Below, one piece after another: positions 46,925 through 55,200 of a DNA stretch of 64,000 nt. Positions within the stretch are counted from its first letter, which is position 1. Each line of letters starts with the position of its first letter. The stretch covers positions 582,952-646,951 of the forward strand of contig NZ_WEGI01000003.1 in NCBI RefSeq assembly GCF_009604425.1, given 5' to 3'. This stretch comes from Nocardia aurantia. Lineage in GTDB: Bacteria; Actinomycetota; Actinomycetes; Mycobacteriales; Mycobacteriaceae. A model generated the notes under the pieces. It did not search any database. It was not told where the DNA came from and saw only the letters and a list, made by a program, of their open reading frames with translations. Position numbers and translations under genes: made by a program.

Positions 46925-47817
46925 CGCCCGGCCAGCAACAGCTGGGCGACGTGGGTGGTGGTCTCCGCACCCTCGGTGTAGCCGCCCTGGTCGCCGAGGT
47001 CGCTCATGATCGCCAGCGTGTAGCGCTCACCCGGACCGGCGAAACCGACCGAGTTGACCACCCAGCCGCCCTGCTCGTCGGACCAGCCGTTCTTCAGCCC
47101 GGGCCGCATCGAGGCGCCCGCGCCCCAGACGCCCCAGTGCTGGTTGGTGTCGACGTTGCGCATCCGATCGAGCAGGTACCCCTTGTCGTCGGGGTGCATG
47201 GTGTCGAGCACATTGTTCATCAGCCGATCCAGATCGGCGGGGGAGCACTGCTGGAATCCCCAGTCGGGGAAGGGATGTCCGCCGGTGGGCGGGAACGGGA
47301 CCAGTCCGGACATGCCGTTGGCGTGGAAGGCGTTGTTGTAGGCCATCCGATCGGGGCCCGCGTACTTGAACCAGAGCACATCCGCGGCATTGTCGTTGGA
47401 GGTGGCCATCATCGACTCCAGCAGCGACCGATCCTCCGGGGTCAGCACGATCGCGCCGACCCGGGCCCGGTTGAGCAGGTCCTCGGCGATCGCCAGCTTG
47501 ATGGTGGACGCGGTCCAGAACATGGTGTCGGCGTTGCCGTTTCGGTACACGCCGCCGGTGACCCGGTCGCGCAGCACATAACCGACGACGCCCGGCCGAC
47601 CGGCGACGTACGCGTCGGCGGCGGCGATGCGGTTGCCCATGTCACAGTCGAAACCGTTGGCACATCCCTGCGTGTGCAGCGGCAGCGCGGCGGCCGGAGC
47701 GGCCTGCACCGTGGGTGCGGCCGTGACGAGGGCAGCGGCGACGGCACAGGCACCGAAGGCCAGCGAGGATCGGGTGGCGCGCGAGGCGGCGCGAGGATAA
47801 CGCACGGTGACCCACAC
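46921..47817 (-). CDS. Secreted class A beta-lactamase-like serine hydrolase
   Basis: 298 aa. Signal peptide (LAFGACAVAAALVTAAPTVQA). Active-site SxxK is S104-T-I-K107 in WTASTIKLAI; the second motif is S140-N-D-N; KNG in PGLKNGWSDEQGG replaces KTG. Such proteins may be weak beta-lactamases or carboxypeptidase-like enzymes; real lactamase activity is not assured since the Glu166 region is not clear. GTG 47817 with no obvious leader. Confidence 0.82.
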   Translation of the reverse strand: MWVTVRYPRAASRATRSSLAFGACAVAAALVTAAPTVQAAPAAALPLHTQGCANGFDCDMGNRIAAADAYVAGRPGVVGYVLRDRVTGGVYRNGNADTMFWTASTIKLAIAEDLLNRARVGAIVLTPEDRSLLESMMATSNDNAADVLWFKYAGPDRMAYNNAFHANGMSGLVPFPPTGGHPFPDWGFQQCSPADLDRLMNNVLDTMHPDDKGYLLDRMRNVDTNQHWGVWGAGASMRPGLKNGWSDEQGGWVVNSVGFAGPGERYTLAIMSDLGDQGGYTEGAETTTHVAQLLLAGR

Positions 47818-47847
47818 TAGACGCGGCTCCGGAAAGCGGCCAACCGG

Positions 47848-48054
47848 TCAGCGGAAAGCGGCCAACAGGTCCTCCACCTTGCGGCCGTTGAGCCGGTAGC
47901 AGTGCTCGAACGCCTCGGTGTGCCGATCGCGTGGCCAGGCGTTCAGGACGACCGCGCGGCCGTAGTGACGGGAATTGACGAGCTCCCAGCGTTCGCCGAC
48001 GCGGCGGACCGTGAACCCGGATCTGGGAAGAAGGGGAATCACCGTCGCAGACAT
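47848..48054 (-). CDS. Small uncharacterised protein
   Basis: 68 aa from ATG 48054 (MSATVIPLLPRSGFTVRRVGERWELVNSRHYGRAVVL...). Soluble, with an aromatic/basic centre; no motif recognised. The frame stays open to 48171 with other possible starts (ATG 48099), and the ribosome site is weak. 30 bases upstream of the serine-hydrolase start on the same strand. Confidence 0.5.
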   Translation of the reverse strand: MSATVIPLLPRSGFTVRRVGERWELVNSRHYGRAVVLNAWPRDRHTEAFEHCYRLNGRKVEDLLAAFR

Positions 48055-48171
48055 GAACCGAACCAGCCTTTCGAATGCCGCTTGCCCCGTGAACCTCATC
48101 CTCCCCGCGGAGCACTGTGGCACATCGCGCCGCGCCGACCGGGGTGACACGCGGCGGTGAATTTCGGCCAA

Positions 48172-48427
48172 CCGGGTTTTGTGACGAAGGCCACGGAAAG
48201 CTATGTGTTGCTGGAAATTTGGTTCAAACGGTCATTCCGGAGAAATTGCAGACCATAGCTAATGCCAAATGTTTGCCAGCAATATTCCTTTCGGTTTGTT
48301 TTCGTATAACCGAGTCGTGCGTCGGTGTGGCGCCCGGGAGTTTGTAGGATCGGCCGGTCGACAAGCAACCGCGGGGCATCCGCCCGGAGCGGCCGTCGGC
48401 CACACCGCGAACGCAGAGAGGCGGCTG
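48172..48427. promoter_or_regulatory. A/T-rich region upstream of recCBD
   Basis: 256 bases with no supported gene. 48195-48310 is strikingly A/T-rich for this genome. Nested inverted repeats TTGCTGG (48208-48214)/CCAGCAA (48276-48282) and ATTTGG (48217-48222)/CCAAAT (48265-48270) could fold into one imperfect 13-bp stem. It must hold promoter(s) for recC and perhaps for the small gene on the other strand. Confidence 0.45.
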
Positions 48428-51400
48428 ATGGCGCTGCACATCCACCGGGCCGAGCGGGCGGACACGCTCGCCGATGTGCTCGCGTCGATGATGTCGCCGC
48501 CGTTGCCCGATCCGTTCGCCGCTGAGGTGGTCGCGGTGCCCGCCAAGGGGGTCGAACGCTGGCTCACCCAGCGGCTGTCCCGGGTGCTCGGCGCGGCCGG
48601 CGGCGACGGCATCAGCGCCAACATCACCTTCCCGACCCCCGCGGCACTGGTCGCCGGGGTGCTGGCCGAGGCGACGGGGATCGCCGTCGCGGACGACCCG
48701 TGGGCGGCGGAACGCGTGGTGTGGACGCTGTTGCGGGTACTGGACGCCGCCCTGTCCGAACCGTGGTGCGCGGTGCCCGCCCGCCATCTCGGCGCCGGCG
48801 ACGCCCGCTCGCACCGATCCGGCCGCCGCTTCGCCACCGCCGCCCGCATCGCCGCGCTCTACGAGACCTACGCGAGCCAGCGCCCGGAGTTGTTGCGCGC
48901 CTGGGCCTCCGGCGCACCCGCCACCGACCTGCCCGACGACCTGCGCTGGCAATGCCTGCTGTGGCAACGCCTGCGCGCCGAACTCGGCACCCCCGGCCCC
49001 GCCGAACGGCTGGCCGCAGCCTGCGCCCGGCTGCGCGCCGAACCGTCCGCCGTCGACCTGCCGCACCGGTTGTCCCTGTTCGGCGTCAGCCGCCTCGCCG
49101 CCGACCAACTCGCCGTCCTGTCCGCCCTCGCCGCCCACCGCGACGTCCACCTCTGGCTCACCCACCCGAGCCCCGCGATGTGGGCGGCGCTGCACGATCC
49201 GCTCGTGACGCCGGATGCCGTTTCCGATGCGCGTGTTTCGGCGGTCGCGGAGGTCGATGCGACCAGTGTGGCCGGTGCCCCAGGCAGGATCGGCGAGTTC
49301 GCCGCTGCCGGTGCGGCTCTCGGAGCCGGTCCGGTCGAAAGGCGCCGCGCCGTAGCCGGGGTCGCACCGCGACATGCCGACCCGGCCGAGCAGGTTGATC
49401 TGGGCGAGCGGGTTGATCCGGCCGACGCCGCGGATACCCGCCAGGGGGCCGGGGCCCCGGGTGGGGCTGAAATGCCGTGTGGCGCTCATGTTTCCGGTGC
49501 GGCCGGTACCCTCGGCAAGCCCGGTGTGCCGGGCGGGACCTATGCACCTCCTGAGCTGTCCGGCATCCCGAATTCGGCCGAGGAGGTCGAATCTGCTGTG
49601 GCGGCAGAGATATCCGGGATCGCCGAGAGCGTCCGTCCGGCGGGGGAGCCCCCGGCGGATTCGCGAGAAACTACTCGGAACGGTGCGCCGGAAATCGACG
49701 GCGGTCGTATCCCCCTCCTCGGACCGGTGCGGGCGACGGATCGCAGTGCGCTGGCGGTGGCGCACCCCCTGCTGGCCGCGCTCGGGCGCGACGTCCGCGA
49801 ATTGCAGCAGCGCCTGGCGGTGCTCGGGCCGGTGCGGGGCACTCACCATCACGTGGTGAGCGAAAGCGGTTCGCGCACTGTGCTTTCCGCTGTGCAGGCG
49901 GGCCTGCGAGACGACAGCTGGCCGCCGGCGCGGCGCGTGCCCGCCGACGGCAGCGTGCAGGTGCACTCCTGCCACGGCCCGGCGCGGCAGGTCGAGGTGT
50001 TGCGGGATGTGCTGCTGGGCGAGTTCGCAGCCGATCCGACGCTGCAACCCCGCGATGTCGTGGTGCTGTGCCCCGATGTCGACAGCTACGCGCCGCTGCT
50101 GCGGGCCGCCTTCGGACAGTCCCAGGCCGATGCCGCCGGGGCCGCCGCGCATCCCGGCCACCTGTTGCGGGTGCGTCCGGCCGACCGTTCGCAGGGGTCG
50201 GCGAATCCGGTGTTCACCGTGCTCGAACAGGTTCTGGGCCTGGCCGACGGCCGGGTCACCGTCACCGAGGTGCTGGATCTCGCTGCGTCCGAACCGGTTC
50301 GGCTGCGCTGCGGTTTCGACGACGACGATATCGAGCGGCTGCGGGAGTGGGCCGCGGAGACCGGCGCGCGCTGGGGTATCGGGCAGCGTCAGCGACAGGC
50401 GTTCGGCCTCGACGACTTCGCGCAGAACACCCTCAACGCCGCCGTCGACCGGATCCTGCTGGGCGTGGCGGCGGGGGAGTCCTCCGAGGACTGGCTGGAT
50501 CTCGCTCTGCCGCTGGATGACGTGGACTCCGGCGATGTCGATCTGGCCGGCCGGTTCGCCGAATTCGTCGACCGGCTGGCGGTGTGCGTGCGCGACCTGC
50601 GCGGCCCGACCCCCGCCGAACCCGCCGGATCCGAGCGCCCGGCGAGCGAATGGCAGCAGGTTCTCACCCGCATCCTGGAACTGCTCACCGACGTGCCGCG
50701 AGCCCAGGCCTGGCAGGCGGCGGAGGTGCGCCGCGACCTGGTCGCCGTCCTGGAACACGCCGGCGACATCCCGCTGCGCCTGCCGGACATCGCCGCGCTG
50801 CTGCGCTCGCGGCTGTCGGCCCGGTCGACGCGGGCCAATTTCCGCACCGGCGAGTTGACCGTCTGCGGCCTGGCGCCGCTGCGCTCGGTGCCACACCGCG
50901 TGGTGGTGCTGCTCGGCCTCGACGACGACGTGTTCCCGCGTGCCGGCGGCATCGACGGCGACGACATCCTCGCCCGCGAACCCCGCGTCGGCGACCGCGA
51001 CGCCCGCAGCGAGGATCGGCAACTGCTGCTGGACGCCATCACGGCCGCCCAGGAGCGGCTGATCGTGCTCTACACCGGCGCCGACCCGGTGACCGGCGCC
51101 TACCGGCCGCCCGCCATCCCGCTGGCCGAATTGCTCGACGCCGTGCGCGCCCACCTCACCGACACCGCGGCCGCCGCGCTGGTCACCAGGCATCCGCTGC
51201 AGGCCTTCGACCGCCGCAACTTCGAGGCCGCGCATCCGATGAGCTTCGACACGGTGGCACTCGCCGGCGCCCACGCCGCCGCGCACCCCGTCCAGCGTCC
51301 GCCGGAATTCCTGCCCGGCCCGCTCCCGGCCGCCGCCGTCACGGATGTCGAACTGGCCGAACTGATCTCGTTCGTGGAACACCCGGTCCGGGCCTTCCTG

Positions 51401-52282
51401 TGGCAGCGCCTGGGCATCCGGGTGCCGGAGGAGGACGAGGAAATCGATCAGCGCCTGCCGATCGAACTCGACGGCCTCACCAAGTGGAACATGGGCGAAC
51501 GCATGCTGTCCGCCCGTCTGACCGGCGTGGATCCCGCCACCCTCCGGGCGGCGGAATGGCGCCGCGGCACCCTGCCCCCGTTCGGCCTCGGCGCGGCGGT
51601 GCTGGACGAGGTGGAGGACACCGTCGACCGCCTGGTCCGGGTGGCGCAGCCGATGCACGAGATCCCGTCCCGGACCATCGACGTGGCAGTGGATCTCGGT
51701 GACGGCCGCCTGCTCTCCGGCACCGTCCCCGACGTCCACGACGACGCCGTCGTTCGTACCACCTTCTCCCGGCTGGCCCCGAAACATCGCATGGCCGCCT
51801 GGGTCCGAGTGCTCGCCTTGGCCGCCACCGAACGCAACCGCGGCTGGCGCGCGGTGACGATGGGCCGCGGCCGATTCGGCCGTCCCGCCTGGCGTTCCAC
51901 CCTGACCGCCCCCAATGCCGCACTGGCCCAGCAGATCCTGCGCGACCTGGCCGACCTCCGCGACTCGGGCCTGGCCGCCCCGCTGCCGGTCGCCCCCACC
52001 GCCTCGGCCCTCTACGCCGAACGGCGCGCCCAGGGCGCGACCGTGGAGGATGCCCGCTTCGCCGCCGACCAGGAATTCCTCGGCGGCCCCAACGGCCCCA
52101 AGGCCTTCGGCGACCACACCGACCGCTACCTCCGCTACGTGTGGGGCCCTGCCCCCCGCCTGGAGAACCTGGAAAACCCGCTCGCCGAGCCGGATCCGCA
52201 CGGCGAACCCACCACTTTCGCCGCCACCGCCCGCCGCCTCTGGCACCCCCTGCTGACCTGCGAATCGCAGGGCCAGCCGTGA
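48428..52282 (+). CDS. recC: RecBCD subunit RecC with an internal insert
   Basis: 1284 aa, versus about 1,100 usual. N-terminus MALHIHRAERADTLADVLA and WLTQRLSR, and VVVLCPDVDSYAPLLRAAFG, are typical of RecC, the inactive-helicase subunit that recognises recombination signals and splits DNA. About 170 extra residues (about 262-430) of Ala/Gly/Pro/Glu sequence interrupt the protein before LLGPVRATDRSALAVAHPLLAALG. ATG 48428 follows GAGAGG. Stop overlaps recB start as GTGA. Confidence 0.95.
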   Translation: MALHIHRAERADTLADVLASMMSPPLPDPFAAEVVAVPAKGVERWLTQRLSRVLGAAGGDGISANITFPTPAALVAGVLAEATGIAVADDPWAAERVVWTLLRVLDAALSEPWCAVPARHLGAGDARSHRSGRRFATAARIAALYETYASQRPELLRAWASGAPATDLPDDLRWQCLLWQRLRAELGTPGPAERLAAACARLRAEPSAVDLPHRLSLFGVSRLAADQLAVLSALAAHRDVHLWLTHPSPAMWAALHDPLVTPDAVSDARVSAVAEVDATSVAGAPGRIGEFAAAGAALGAGPVERRRAVAGVAPRHADPAEQVDLGERVDPADAADTRQGAGAPGGAEMPCGAHVSGAAGTLGKPGVPGGTYAPPELSGIPNSAEEVESAVAAEISGIAESVRPAGEPPADSRETTRNGAPEIDGGRIPLLGPVRATDRSALAVAHPLLAALGRDVRELQQRLAVLGPVRGTHHHVVSESGSRTVLSAVQAGLRDDSWPPARRVPADGSVQVHSCHGPARQVEVLRDVLLGEFAADPTLQPRDVVVLCPDVDSYAPLLRAAFGQSQADAAGAAAHPGHLLRVRPADRSQGSANPVFTVLEQVLGLADGRVTVTEVLDLAASEPVRLRCGFDDDDIERLREWAAETGARWGIGQRQRQAFGLDDFAQNTLNAAVDRILLGVAAGESSEDWLDLALPLDDVDSGDVDLAGRFAEFVDRLAVCVRDLRGPTPAEPAGSERPASEWQQVLTRILELLTDVPRAQAWQAAEVRRDLVAVLEHAGDIPLRLPDIAALLRSRLSARSTRANFRTGELTVCGLAPLRSVPHRVVVLLGLDDDVFPRAGGIDGDDILAREPRVGDRDARSEDRQLLLDAITAAQERLIVLYTGADPVTGAYRPPAIPLAELLDAVRAHLTDTAAAALVTRHPLQAFDRRNFEAAHPMSFDTVALAGAHAAAHPVQRPPEFLPGPLPAAAVTDVELAELISFVEHPVRAFLWQRLGIRVPEEDEEIDQRLPIELDGLTKWNMGERMLSARLTGVDPATLRAAEWRRGTLPPFGLGAAVLDEVEDTVDRLVRVAQPMHEIPSRTIDVAVDLGDGRLLSGTVPDVHDDAVVRTTFSRLAPKHRMAAWVRVLALAATERNRGWRAVTMGRGRFGRPAWRSTLTAPNAALAQQILRDLADLRDSGLAAPLPVAPTASALYAERRAQGATVEDARFAADQEFLGGPNGPKAFGDHTDRYLRYVWGPAPRLENLENPLAEPDPHGEPTTFAATARRLWHPLLTCESQGQP

Positions 52283-55200
52283 CCGACGAACTCTTCTCCC
52301 TCACCGACCTCGACGCGACCCCCCACCCTCCGCGCCGCCGCCGCACCACCCAGCACACCCACCACCACGAGGAGACCCCGGCTCCGGACCTCTTCTCCCT
52401 CACCGACCTTCTGCCCGAGGAAGACGAAACATCCACGCCCCCGGAGAAACCCGGCCGGAACCGTCAACGATCGGGCACCACCCGCGAGCCTCGCACATCC
52501 GGCCCGAAGTCCTCGGCCCCCGAAAAGCCCGGCTCGCCGGACCGCGCGAAATCGGCGGCCCGGAGCACCACACCGATGCCGGAGCCCCTGGACACTCCGG
52601 ACCACGAATCCCCATCTCCCGGACTGCCGACGTCGGAGGCCACGGCGGCACCGACCTCGACCTCGTCATCGCCGGGCGCCGCGGTAACTGCGAACGAGGA
52701 GGTAGCGGATTCCGTGCGGGCCGATGCGACAGTGGGCGGTGCGGGTCGGGCGACGGCCGAAGTCGACCCACTCGGGGACTTCCTCGCGCGGACAACCGGT
52801 TTCGCGCTTGACGCCGACGCCGACGCCAATGCCGACGCGAGCAGGGGTGCCGACGCGAGCGGGGGTGCCGACGCCGAAGCGAGCGGGGGTGCTGAAGCGA
52901 GCGCAGGCACCGATGTCGACGCCAATGCCGATGTCGACGCCAACGCCAATGTCGATGTCGGCGGCAATGCCTATGCCGATGTCGACGCTGAAGCCAACGC
53001 CAACGCCAACGCCAATGCCGCCGCCGACGCCGCCAACGCTGATGTCGCTGCCGACGCCGCCAACGCTGATGTCGCTGCCGACGCCGCCAACGCTGATGTC
53101 GCTGCCGACGCCGCCAACGCTGATGTCGCTGCCGACGCCGCCAACGCTGATGTCGCTGCCGACGCCGCCAACGCTGATGTCGCTGCCGACGCCGCCAACG
53201 CCGACGCCGATGCCACCGCCGACGCCACCAACGACGAAGCCAACGCCGACGCTGGTGCCCGCAGAACTGATGCCGACGTGGGTTTCGGTGCGGGCGCTGA
53301 TGTCGACATCGACGTAGTGGCCCACGTGGATTCGGTGGGGTCGCAGACGGCTGACACCGATCCGGTGCGGCAGTCGTCGGCTCGGTCGGCCGCGCGGGAT
53401 GTCACTCGTCCGCGAGGTGCGAAACATGCTGCCGGGCAGGAATTCCGGGTAGCAGGCGACACTTCCGTCGGATCCGTCCGGACCGATCGCGCACCGGGCT
53501 ACGCGCAGCCCGGTGCGGCTTTCCCGCACGATCCGGAGCCGGTCGCCGGGCAACCGTTCGAATTGTGCGGGGAGCTCCCGGCCGGGACGACCGTGCTGGA
53601 AGCCAGTGCGGGAACCGGGAAGACGTACGCGATCGTCGGGCTGGCCGTGCGGTTCGTCGCCGAGATGGGGGTCGACGTCTCGCAGTTGCTGCTCGTCACC
53701 TTCAGCCGGGCGGCGACGCAGGAGTTGCGGGAGCGGACCCGCGATCGGTTCGTCGCGGTGGCGGCCGGGCTGGCCGACCCCGAGGCCGGGCGTCACAGTG
53801 ACGATGAGCTGATTCGTCATCTGGTGCAAGCGGATCCGGCAGAGGTGGCGCGTCGGCGCGCCCGGGTGCTGGCGGCGCTGTCCGATTTCGACGCGGGCAC
53901 CATCGCGACCACGCACAGCTTCTGCCAGCGCATGCTCGACGAACTCGGGCTGGCGGGGGAGCAGGACCCGGGCGCGCGACTGGTCGACAATGTCGACGAT
54001 CTGGTCGCTACCGTGGCCGACGATCTCTATCTGTCGCGGTACGCGCGTGGCGGAGCGCCGTTCCCGATGAAGGAGGCGTACACGCTGGCCCGCGCCGCCG
54101 TGCAGGACCGGCACGCACGGCTGGCGCCGGGACCGGAGATCGGCGATCATCCGGCCGCCGACCGGGTCGGCTTCGCGGCCGCAGTTCGGACGGAAGTCGA
54201 ACGGCGCAAACGACTCTCGGGCCTGCGGGACTTCGACGACTTGCTGGTGCTGCTGCACGAGGTGCTGTCGGATCCGGCGCACGGCGAGCGGGCCTGCCGC
54301 CGCATCCGGGACCGGTACCGGGTGGTGCTGGTCGACGAGTTCCAGGACACCGACCCGCTGCAATGGGACATCCTGCGGCGCTGCTTCCACGGTCATGCCG
54401 CGCTGGTGCTGGTCGGCGATCCGAAGCAGGCCATCTACGCCTTCCGCGGTGCAGAGGTGCTGAGCTACCTCGACGCGGTCGCGCAGGCCGACGGGCGGCG
54501 GGAGCTCACCACCAACCGGCGCAGCGACGCGGGCCTGCTGAGTGCGCTCGCCCATCTCATGGGCGGTGCGGCCTTGGGACACCACGACATCGCGGTACAT
54601 CCGGTCTCGGCGGTGCGGCCGCGCACCCGGTTGGAGGGTGCGACGACGGCCCCGCTGCGGCTCCGATACTTCACCCGCGACGGCGCGGGCCCGAAGAACA
54701 AGTCCGGCTTCCCCACGGTCGGCCGGCAGCGTTCCCGTGTGGCCGACGATCTGGCCGCGGACGTTGTCGCACTGCTGGATTCCGGGGTCCGGCTCGGCGA
54801 CCGGCCGGTGGGGCCGGGCGACATCGCCGTGCTGGTCCGCACCCGCGCACAGATCGATCTGGTCCGGGCCGCGCTCGACAAGGTCGGTGTCGCATCGGTA
54901 CTGACCGGCGGCGCAAGCGTTTTCGGCACCGAGGCCGCGACCGACTGGCTGTGGCTGCTGCGCGCCCTGGAACAGCCGCACCGCGGCGACCGGGTCCGGC
55001 TCGCGGCCGGCACCCCGCTGCTGGGCCTGACCGCGGCCGAAATCGACGTGGGCGGTGCGGATCTCGTGGGCCGGCTGTCCACCCAGCTCCGTGAGGGCGC
55101 GCGGCTGTTCGGGCGCGCCGGATTCGCGGCGGTCTTCGAGAAGCTCGCGGCCGAGACACGCCTCGCGCCCCGGCTGCTGGCGGTCGCGGGCGGAGAACGG

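Noticed and set aside
53023..53184. CRISPR-like array of 27-bp repeats
   Set aside because: Units are head-to-tail with no spacers, in frame with recB, and no cas genes are present.
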